NCBI GenBank assembly: GCA_937982565.1
Contig: CALJLN010000017.1
Location: forward strand, 1 to 64,000
Direction of reading: 5' to 3'
DNA length: 64,000 nucleotides
From: UBA2421 sp002343075
GTDB taxonomy: Bacteria; Planctomycetota; Phycisphaerae; Tepidisphaerales; Tepidisphaeraceae
In this document: positions 35,172 through 42,055 of the stretch, one piece after another
How positions within the stretch are numbered: position 1 is the first letter of the stretch
How the letters are laid out: each line of letters begins with the position of its first letter
Notes under the pieces: model-generated
The model's input: the letters and a program-made list of their open reading frames with translations, nothing else
What the model was told of the DNA's origin: nothing
Database searches by the model: none
Translations under genes and position numbers: made by a program

Positions 35172-35374
35172 TGTTCGGCACCTTGCTTTGGTGGCGGCCA
35201 TGTGTATTCCGGCTCATCCTCGCCGAACGCGCGAGCGAGTCCGTGACGGCCCGCCGCTCGCCATTGTTCGCCATCGCGCTCGGCGGCAATGAAACGAGCA
35301 AAATCGAGGACCTGTTTCTGGCGGTCTTCCGGGAGATGTTCGAGCACTTGTTCAATGGCTTCACGCAGCTTCAT
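35168..35374 (-). CDS. Antitoxin of the MazF-type pair (DUF2281-like)
   Basis: 68 residues with a DUF2281-type N-terminus (LREAIEQVLEHLPEDRQKQVLDFARFI), a helix found in several small antitoxins paired with PemK or PIN toxins. The C-terminal part is Pro/Gly-rich and probably disordered (EDEPEYTWPPPKQGAEQ), suited to wrapping the toxin. The last four bases overlap the toxin's start. About 120 bases separate it from the gene upstream, enough for its own promoter. Confidence 0.78.
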   Translation of the reverse strand: MKLREAIEQVLEHLPEDRQKQVLDFARFIAAERDGEQWRAAGRHGLARAFGEDEPEYTWPPPKQGAEQ

Positions 35375-35494
35375 GCGGATCCTCCGAGCGACGCACCGAT
35401 TCTAACAGGTTTTGATGATGATTCGAGACGATTTCGCGCCGTAGGTCGACAAACTGCCCCCAAAAGTCTCGCTAGCGGGAATGTGGAAACTGAG

Positions 35495-36193
35495 TTAAAT
35501 CAGTTTCGCCAGCGCCCGCCGGGCGACTTCAGTGCGGCGGCGATCATACTCGGTCCTGGCGGCTTTCTTCGCTGCGGCGCGTTCGAGGGGCTTGGCCACG
35601 AATCGTATCTCAGCACGCGCGATCTCTGCGTCCATCTCGGCCAGCGCGCTGACGGTGTACCAAAATGGAAAATATTGCCACTTACCCGCGCCGTCGCGAA
35701 ATCTCTTTAGCGCCTTCACTCCCGCCTGAAGGCGTTCGGGTCGTCGATCAAAGCCGCCTGCGAGAATGTGTCGCCACACACTCACGGTGCAGCGGCCGCA
35801 GCAGAACAGCCCGGCGCTGCCGCCCATTCGATGATCGGTCGCCTGCTCGGCGCGGGTCAGACACTGCTGCAGCGCCGCGGTTGATTGTTCTAAAGCGATT
35901 TTCCCGGGTCGGTCGAGTCTGCCAAGCAGCCGCAGCGCCCGGCAGGCCTCCTCCGCAGCGACATGCCGGGCCGATGCAGAGGTTGCCCGCTCGCCTGTAA
36001 AGATCGTCCACCCCAGCTTCATCTCCTCCGGGGATAGCGCGAAAGTGTTCACATACGCTCCGGGCTTTGCGTGTGACGCCAGAATTGCCTCGAGAAGGCG
36101 AGTGCGCGCGTCAGCGGGCGGTCGCTCGTCCCAGAAAAATGCAGCGTTCACGCGATCGATCGCCTCCGAAAGAGTCATCTTCGCACCCACCAT
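35495..36193 (-). CDS. Unrecognised protein, 232 aa, in transketolase operon
   Basis: AGGAG lies just upstream of the ATG at 36193; an internal ATG at 36178 is possible. It is mostly helical with a central GLFCCGRCTVSVWRHILAGG and KWQYFPFWYTVSALAEMD, which look like buried helices of an alpha/alpha-toroid, and a basic, Arg/Ala-rich end. The CC-x-x-C cluster could bind a metal. No family is recognised. The gene starts nine bases after the transketolase C-terminal subunit and is almost certainly co-transcribed with it, so a role in the same sugar pathway is possible. Confidence 0.7.
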   Translation of the reverse strand: MVGAKMTLSEAIDRVNAAFFWDERPPADARTRLLEAILASHAKPGAYVNTFALSPEEMKLGWTIFTGERATSASARHVAAEEACRALRLLGRLDRPGKIALEQSTAALQQCLTRAEQATDHRMGGSAGLFCCGRCTVSVWRHILAGGFDRRPERLQAGVKALKRFRDGAGKWQYFPFWYTVSALAEMDAEIARAEIRFVAKPLERAAAKKAARTEYDRRRTEVARRALAKLI

Positions 36194-36202
36194 ACTGCTC
36201 CT

Positions 36203-37228
36203 TTAGCGCGCGAGTAACTCGGCCGCTACCGCCCCCAGACCTTCCATGCTGATGCCGTAGTGCCTGAAGATGTCCGCCTGCGCGCCGGTGACGGTGTACT
36301 CATCGGGGAACCCAACGATTGCAAACTTCGGCGAAAGCCCCGCCTGCAGAAGCAACGACGCACATGCTTCGCCAAGCCCGCCGTGGATCATGTGCTCCTC
36401 GACGGTGATGATCGCGCGGCAATCGTTCGCGGCGGTGAGAATGGCTGCCGTATCGAGCGGCTTGATCGTGTGCATGCTGATCACGCGCGCGGAGATGCTC
36501 CGCTGTTTCAGATGCTCGGCGGCAAGCAGCGCGTGGATGACCGTCTCTCCGTTTGCGATGAAGCAGAGATCGTGGCCGTCGCGCAGCACCCTGGCCTTTC
36601 CGATCGCGAACGCGCTTTCGCCCGCGCGGTCTCCCTGCGTGGCGGGCGACGGAAGCGAGTACATCGCCGCCTTGCCGAAGCGGAGGTAGATCGGCCTTTT
36701 GTGCTCCGCCGCCAGGGTGATCGCCTGCTGGGCCTCAAAGTTGTCTGCGGGGACGACGATGTCGATGTTGTTAATCGCCCGAAGGGCCGCGACGTCGTGC
36801 AGGGAATGGTGCGTGCTGCCAAGCGCGCCATAGCTGACGCCGGACGAAATCGCGACCAGTTTCACCGGCATGTCGCTGTAGCAAATATCATTCTTCACCT
36901 GCTCCAGCGACCGCGCACTTAGAAAGCACGCTGGCGAAACGGCGAATACGATTTTCCCTGCACTCGCCAGCCCCGCCGCTACGCCGACGAGGTTTTGCTC
37001 GGCGATACCCACTTCCACGATCTGTTCTGGCAGCGATTGTCCGAACGGCCCAAGCTTACCGCTGCCGCGGGAATCGCTGGTCACCGCAATCACGGCGCGG
37101 TTCTGTTTTGCGAGCATCAAAAGCGTGTCGGCAAAAACTTCAAGGTTCGTCCTTCCCATCACCAAGCCAAGAGACAGGGCAACTTCCCTGGCCTGCGGGG
37201 TGAACATGGGGGGGGATGGAGCACTCAA
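36203..37228 (-). CDS. Transketolase, C-terminal (pyrimidine-binding) subunit
   Basis: 341 residues. The TTG at 37228 has GGAGG six bases upstream and is preferred to an ATG at 37207 without a site. The pyrimidine-binding domain (VIAVTSDSRGSGKLGPFGQ, QIVEVGIAEQNLVGVAAGLA with the catalytic Glu) and the C-terminal domain (FIANGETVIHALLAAEHLK, ITVEEHMIHGGLGEA) are complete. It pairs with the TPP/pyrophosphate subunit encoded just upstream, together making one two-chain transketolase that moves two-carbon ketol units between sugar phosphates. Two-subunit forms occur in dedicated catabolic pathways, such as apulose-4-phosphate transketolase. Confidence 0.92.
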   Translation of the reverse strand: MSAPSPPMFTPQAREVALSLGLVMGRTNLEVFADTLLMLAKQNRAVIAVTSDSRGSGKLGPFGQSLPEQIVEVGIAEQNLVGVAAGLASAGKIVFAVSPACFLSARSLEQVKNDICYSDMPVKLVAISSGVSYGALGSTHHSLHDVAALRAINNIDIVVPADNFEAQQAITLAAEHKRPIYLRFGKAAMYSLPSPATQGDRAGESAFAIGKARVLRDGHDLCFIANGETVIHALLAAEHLKQRSISARVISMHTIKPLDTAAILTAANDCRAIITVEEHMIHGGLGEACASLLLQAGLSPKFAIVGFPDEYTVTGAQADIFRHYGISMEGLGAVAAELLAR

Positions 37229-37242
37229 CGCGAGCCTCCAAT

Positions 37243-37323
37243 AGAACGATGAAAGATGAGCGTTGAATCATGAATCCATCGCACAGCGTTACGCCCTACT
37301 TTGACTTCATCGCTCATCGTTCT
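37243..37323. repeat. Inverted repeat between transketolase subunits
   Basis: AGAACGATGA at 37243-37252 pairs perfectly with TCATCGTTCT at 37314-37323, across 61 bases. The second arm includes the stop codon of the N-terminal subunit. A nearby GATGAGCG (37255-37262) can pair alternatively with CGCTCATC (37311-37318). It may be an intercistronic mRNA structure. Confidence 0.55.
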
Positions 37324-38153
37324 GCCTTCATCGTTACGTCAATCTCCGCCATCGCCTTCACGTACTCCTCCTTACTCGGAACCCCATGATGCCACTTGCC
37401 TACATCTTCCATAAAGCTCACCCCGCGGCCCTTGATTGTGTTCGCGATGACCACCCGCGGCCGCACCGTCTGACGGCTGGGGGAGGCCGGTTGGAATGCA
37501 CTCGTCAGTTGCTCAATTGAGTGCCCGTCCACCGTCATCACTTCCCAACCAAACGCGGCAAATTTCTCATCGAGCGGTGCGTTGGCGCAGACATCGCGCG
37601 TTCGTCCCGTAATCTGCAGCGTGTTGTGATCGATTATGGCGGTCAGGTTGTCCAGCTGGTAGTGCGCCGCGCACATTGCCGCTTCCCAGTTGCTACCCTC
37701 GGCCAGCTCGCCATCGCCAAGGAGGACGAAAGTGCGGCAATCTCGCCCGTCTTTCTTCGCCGCAATCGCAGAGCCAACTCCAATCGACAGCCCGTGTCCC
37801 AGCGCCCCGGTGTTAAACTCCACGCCCGGGACTTTCCGTGTCGGATGTCCGACGAAATGCGACCCGTACCGGCAAAGCGATTTTAGTTCATCAAATGCAA
37901 AAAAACCCTTGTCGGCCAGCACCACAAACAGCGCCTCAACCGAGTGCCCCTTGCTCTGAATGTATCGATCGCGGTCGGGCGAGCCGAAGTTCTCCGGGCT
38001 GACGCGCAACACTCGGTTGTACAACACGTTAAGAATATCAATGCAGGACAAACTCCCGCCCGTGTGCCCCGCGCCGGCATGATAGATGATCTCAAGCACC
38101 TGCTTGCGATATTGCAGGGACTTCTGGCGAAGTTGGTGATCGGTTAAGGACAT
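37314..38153 (-). CDS. Transketolase, N-terminal (TPP-binding) subunit
   Basis: 279 residues from the ATG at 38153; the frame extends further upstream to 38378 without family features. The thiamine diphosphate domain is complete: HAGAGHTGGSLSCIDILNVLYN, SKGHSVEALF, GALGHGLSIGVGSAIAAKK and the GDGELAEGSNWEAAMCAAHY metal/TPP motif. It is followed after 85 bases by the C-terminal subunit. It resembles subunit A of split transketolases. Divergent from it, across 178 bases, is a GH99-like lipoprotein gene, so this may be the operon's promoter region. Confidence 0.92.
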   Translation of the reverse strand: MSLTDHQLRQKSLQYRKQVLEIIYHAGAGHTGGSLSCIDILNVLYNRVLRVSPENFGSPDRDRYIQSKGHSVEALFVVLADKGFFAFDELKSLCRYGSHFVGHPTRKVPGVEFNTGALGHGLSIGVGSAIAAKKDGRDCRTFVLLGDGELAEGSNWEAAMCAAHYQLDNLTAIIDHNTLQITGRTRDVCANAPLDEKFAAFGWEVMTVDGHSIEQLTSAFQPASPSRQTVRPRVVIANTIKGRGVSFMEDVGKWHHGVPSKEEYVKAMAEIDVTMKAER

Positions 38154-38331
38154 GAATTCATGGGCTGTCGGTGCAGCGCCGACGGTCGGACTATAACGGC
38201 AGCAGGCGTGCGGAGCGACCAGGCGTTTTTGGATGTTTTGGCTCGTTTGTTGTGATAAAGTTTCGGCGGCGTCTGCGCCGTACCCGACCTTTCTGAATGG
38301 GGCACGCCCCCCACAGCGTGGCTGGTGATCA

Positions 38332-39573
38332 ATGCAACGGACTGCGATTCTCATACTTTTGATCAGCGGCTGCTTCATCGGGCTTGTCGGTGGGTGCGCC
38401 GCTTCCCCGTCTACCCTACGGCGAGACGAAATTCGTCCAGCGACCAGGCAGCTCGTGCTCGTGCACTACATGCCCTGGTACACCGCCCCGCCGCACAGCG
38501 GTGGGTGGGGTTGGCACTGGACAATGAACCACTTCGATCCGGAGCAGGCGATTGCGGGGCGGCAGCAGATCGCGTCCCACTACCGCCCGCTGATCGGGCC
38601 TTACGACTCCGGCGACCCTGCCGTGCTGGAATATCACCTGCTCTTGATGAAGCTCGCCGGCATCGATGGGGTGATTGTGGATTGGTACGGCCGGGCCGAC
38701 CACTTTGATTACGCCACCATACACTGCAACACACAGGCACTCGTGTCGGCGGCGGAGAAAATCGGGCTGCTCTTTGCCATTTGCTATGAAGATCAGACGA
38801 TCCCAAAGCTAATCGAAGCTAAAAAGCTCGCCGCCGGCGATCGCGTGAGCCACGCGCAGAGCGAGATTGAGTGGCTGGCGCACAACTGGTTTAACCGGCC
38901 CGGCTATGTTCGGCTCGACGGGCGCCCCCTGCTGCTTTCGTTCGGGTTTGCAGGGCTGACGGACGAGGAATGGGCCAAGGTGCTCGACAGCCCACCCGAC
39001 CGCTGGGGCGATCGCCTTCTCTACGCAAGCGAACACCGGCAGCGCCCGTCGTCAGCGGGGGCTTTTGACTGGCCAATTCCCAATGACTTTCCGGCGTCGC
39101 TGGACCGGTTTGAGGCGCAAGCGCGAACCATGCCACTGGCCATTCCGGTTGCATTTCCCCGTTTTCATGACATTTACCAGCAGGCCCGTGTCGGCCCTTC
39201 CTATGGCAGCATTGCCGACGACGACGGTAAGACCTGGGAAGCGACCCTCGCCCGCGCCCTGCAAGGCGAGACACCGGTTGTCCAAATTGCCACATGGAAT
39301 GACTGGGGTGAGGGAACGGGCATCGAACCCACCGAAGAGTTTGGTTATCGCGACTTAGAATCTCTGCAGCGGGGGCGGCGGGCGTTCATCGAACCCGCAT
39401 TTGCATTTGACCGTGACGACTTACGCCTCCCCCACCGGCTGCTGCAACTACGGCGACAGCAGCCGGTCGCTCACGAACAGCCGGAACTCGACCGCATCGC
39501 CGGCCTCATCGCCCAAGGCAAAACCCGAGAAGCCACCTTCGCACTGCAGCGGCTGGAGCGGAGGACAAGGTAG
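38332..39573 (+). CDS. GH99-like lipoprotein hydrolase
   Basis: 413 residues with a lipoprotein signal ending in LVGGC (Cys22). The mature protein has the GH71/GH99-like TIM-barrel marks: VLVHYMPWYTAP near the start, GIDGVIVDWYG in the middle and QIATWNDWGEGTGIEPT near residue 320, where the acidic residues of the active site of such endo-mannosidase-like proteins usually lie. The C-terminal 80 residues are an extra helical tail. Family membership is fair, substrate unknown. The protein is probably attached to the outer face of the cytoplasmic membrane or to the outer membrane. It converges with the isomerase gene. Confidence 0.8.
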   Translation: MQRTAILILLISGCFIGLVGGCAASPSTLRRDEIRPATRQLVLVHYMPWYTAPPHSGGWGWHWTMNHFDPEQAIAGRQQIASHYRPLIGPYDSGDPAVLEYHLLLMKLAGIDGVIVDWYGRADHFDYATIHCNTQALVSAAEKIGLLFAICYEDQTIPKLIEAKKLAAGDRVSHAQSEIEWLAHNWFNRPGYVRLDGRPLLLSFGFAGLTDEEWAKVLDSPPDRWGDRLLYASEHRQRPSSAGAFDWPIPNDFPASLDRFEAQARTMPLAIPVAFPRFHDIYQQARVGPSYGSIADDDGKTWEATLARALQGETPVVQIATWNDWGEGTGIEPTEEFGYRDLESLQRGRRAFIEPAFAFDRDDLRLPHRLLQLRRQQPVAHEQPELDRIAGLIAQGKTREATFALQRLERRTR

Positions 39574-39593
39574 CCGCCCGTGCCACTCACTCG

Positions 39594-41015
39594 CTACGAA
39601 TGCCCGTAAACATCCCACTTCAGATACTTCCCGCAGGCTTCTTTGAGCACAGCGGCGGTCAGCGAAGGGTTGACGGCGACGTGGTGTTCGTAGCCATTTT
39701 CGCAAACATAACGCAGCAAGTCCTGCAGCCGGGGCACTTTTGCCACGGCGCGGTGGCCAAATGTGTTGAGTTCATCATCCGTGGTCGTACCCTCGCCGAC
39801 ATACCCGCGAATCACACCGGCGGTGTCGTCAGTGGTGAAACGCGCGTAGGTCAGCGGGCCGGCGGGGGTGCGACCCTGCATCGCGCCGTAAGTGTTTTCC
39901 ACGCCAAGAGTTGAGCCAAGAATCGGGGCGTTGGCGATCGTGGTGTCGGGCGCAAAATCCTTGGGCCAGTTGCCGCAATGGAAAAGGACGCACTTGTCGT
40001 CGTCCCCGCCGTAGTTGTTGTTCCAGTCGACCAGCGCACTGGGCCGCTGGCTGGCGAGCGACAACGCATACATGCTCAGCGCGCCGGTGATGTCCACTTC
40101 GCAGGCGCTGGGCATCAGCGCCTGGCTCATCATGCTCATGCTCGTACACACGTTGCAACCGAAGTTCTGCTGCAGACTGGTCCAACATTGGATGGCAGTG
40201 CTGTGGAGGTCGTTGGCTTCGATAAACTCATCAAGCACGATGCCCAGCCGGGCCATTTGGATCATCTTTTCTTCCGGCACCTCGGGGGCAGCGGCGTAGT
40301 CGTTGATCGCGGCGAGCTTGGCTTTCACCTTCGCATCGTCAGCGGCAATTTTTCCCGCCTTCCCGAGAATCTCGCTTAAGTCGACCGTGGTGACGCTGAT
40401 GCCATAGCTTTCCAGGATTTTTTCACTGTAACGGACCGTGTTAAAAGCCCCCGGCCGTGCGCCCACTGCGCCGAATCGCGCCCGCCGCAGGCCTTTCACG
40501 GTGCGACACACGGCGACGAATTTTCCCAGATCAGCCTTAAAGGTCGGATCGCTGGGATGCACGACGTGCTTCGTGGTCAATGAAAACGGAATCTTCGCCT
40601 GAGCAAGGTTATTGCAGACCGAAATCTTCCCACAGAACGCATCGCGCCGTCGGGCGACGCCAAGCAGGTTGAGGTCGTCGGGATAGCCCTGCACAAGTAC
40701 CGGCACGTTAAGTCGTGCATGCTTGAGCGTGTCGGCAACGCCCTTTTCATCCCCAAAATTGGGCAGGCAGACGAGCACGCCGTCAATGTCGTCGCGATGT
40801 TTACGGAACAGGTCGGCGCACTTGCGGGCTTCGGCATAGGTTTCCACGCCGCCGAGTTTGCTATCCTGCGGGGTGAGCCAGATCGGCCTGATGCCAGCTT
40901 GGTCGAACAACGCGGTGAGGTCCTTGCGCGCCTCGCCGACGAGCACATCGGGAAAGAAATCGCGGTTGCCGATGATGACGCCGAGGGTGGTTGTCGTTTC
41001 GGGACGGGTTGCCAT
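39594..41015 (-). CDS. L-fucose/L-arabinose isomerase-family protein
   Basis: 473 residues from the ATG at 41015, with AGGAGG six bases upstream. The protein has the FucI/AraA three-domain plan: GVIIGNRDFFPDVL, DGVLVCLPNFGDE, VLVQGYPDD, GLRRARFGAVGARPGAFNTVRY, and a C-terminal domain with a DWNNNYGGDDDKCVLFHCGNWP segment (catalytic-type acidic and His residues). These enzymes interconvert aldoses and ketoses using a divalent metal. No signal peptide, so cytoplasmic. The substrate is not decided: arabinose, fucose or another pectin sugar. Divergent from the prepilin gene. Confidence 0.85.
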   Translation of the reverse strand: MATRPETTTTLGVIIGNRDFFPDVLVGEARKDLTALFDQAGIRPIWLTPQDSKLGGVETYAEARKCADLFRKHRDDIDGVLVCLPNFGDEKGVADTLKHARLNVPVLVQGYPDDLNLLGVARRRDAFCGKISVCNNLAQAKIPFSLTTKHVVHPSDPTFKADLGKFVAVCRTVKGLRRARFGAVGARPGAFNTVRYSEKILESYGISVTTVDLSEILGKAGKIAADDAKVKAKLAAINDYAAAPEVPEEKMIQMARLGIVLDEFIEANDLHSTAIQCWTSLQQNFGCNVCTSMSMMSQALMPSACEVDITGALSMYALSLASQRPSALVDWNNNYGGDDDKCVLFHCGNWPKDFAPDTTIANAPILGSTLGVENTYGAMQGRTPAGPLTYARFTTDDTAGVIRGYVGEGTTTDDELNTFGHRAVAKVPRLQDLLRYVCENGYEHHVAVNPSLTAAVLKEACGKYLKWDVYGHS

Positions 41016-41059
41016 GCGGGGCCTCCTGTGATGCATGCATGAAATGACCTTAGTCAGAG

Positions 41060-41141
41060 TGCAATTTCAGTATGAACAGGATGTGTGGAGTTGCAAGATG
41101 TGACTCAGATCGCAATGAGTTTGCGCAAAACTGCAATTTCA
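41060..41141. promoter_or_regulatory. Candidate operators upstream of the isomerase and prepilin genes
   Basis: A direct repeat TGCAATTTCA occurs at 41060-41069 and 41132-41141, and a perfect palindrome TTTGCGCAAA at 41120-41129. They lie in the 203-base divergent gap between the isomerase start (41015) and the prepilin start (41219). The arrangement suits a sugar-responsive regulator. The binding protein is unknown. Confidence 0.45.
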
Positions 41142-41218
41142 CTGCGAGCAAGCGCGGGTAACTTGCACATTCAGAAGTCCGGGGGGCATCGGCGGAGAGT
41201 TTTTTAGGCGGAGACATC

Positions 41219-42043
41219 ATGACACACGCGCAACCGCGTCATCGTTTCGGCTTCACGCTTGTGGAATTGCTGGTGGTGATCGGAATCATCGCACTTCTGG
41301 TGAGCGTCCTCCTGCCCACCCTCAACAAGGCCAAGGAGAGCGCCCGGCAGGTGAAGTGCATGAGCAACCTTAAGCAACTTGCCAATGCCACGGTGCAATA
41401 CATCAACGACAACAAGACGATGCTCCCCGCGGCGGCGGGTGGAAGCCCCAATTGGCATTTGAGCAACAACGTCGAGCGCGGAGTTTACGATTTTCTTTCG
41501 TGGCACCGCATCGCCGACCCGGTGACAGGCCGGACTTGGCCGGGCGAACCCGATCTGAAGATTACCAATTCCGCTCTCGCAAAGTATATGAGCAAGGATG
41601 AGGGCGTGCTTGAAGAAATCTACCGCTGCCCCTCAGATAACTTGCTGGCCCGCCCAAACATGAACCCCAACCCCGCGCTGAAGAAGTTTCGCTACAGTTA
41701 CAGCATGAACACCTTTGTTGCTAAACGCAAAGCCACCAAGATTCAGAGCCCGTCAACGAAGGTGCTCTACGTCTGCGAAGACGAACTAACCCTGGATGAC
41801 GGGCTTTACAACCCCCAACCCGGGGCATGGAACACTGGGAAGATCAATGGTGTCGCATCTCGGCACCGCATTCGCCAGGCAAAGGCGCGTAACGATTTCG
41901 GTGGCGGCGCAATCAGTACGGCAAATGAAGATTGCCTGGGAAATGTCAGTTTCGTTGACGGCCATGCCGAAATCTTCAGCCGTAAAGATGCACTCCGGAA
42001 ACGGCACACCGACAACCCGGTTGACGACCCGAGTGATTTCTAA
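41219..42043 (+). CDS. Type II secretion/prepilin-like protein
   Basis: 274 residues. A textbook prepilin N-terminus (RFG-FTLVELLVVIGIIALLV) gives cleavage after Gly11, a methylated Phe12 and the +5 Glu16. The N-terminal helix continues into SVLLPTLNKAKESARQVKCMSNLKQLANATVQYINDN, as in planctomycete pseudopilins of the DUF1559 kind. The C-terminal part is globular with CPSDNLL and a late NVSFVDGHAEIFSRKDAL. Such proteins are numerous in planctomycetes next to polysaccharide genes; their job is not known. It converges with the GH2 gene. Confidence 0.9.
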   Translation: MTHAQPRHRFGFTLVELLVVIGIIALLVSVLLPTLNKAKESARQVKCMSNLKQLANATVQYINDNKTMLPAAAGGSPNWHLSNNVERGVYDFLSWHRIADPVTGRTWPGEPDLKITNSALAKYMSKDEGVLEEIYRCPSDNLLARPNMNPNPALKKFRYSYSMNTFVAKRKATKIQSPSTKVLYVCEDELTLDDGLYNPQPGAWNTGKINGVASRHRIRQAKARNDFGGGAISTANEDCLGNVSFVDGHAEIFSRKDALRKRHTDNPVDDPSDF

Positions 42044-42055
42044 AGATCCCGCGAT

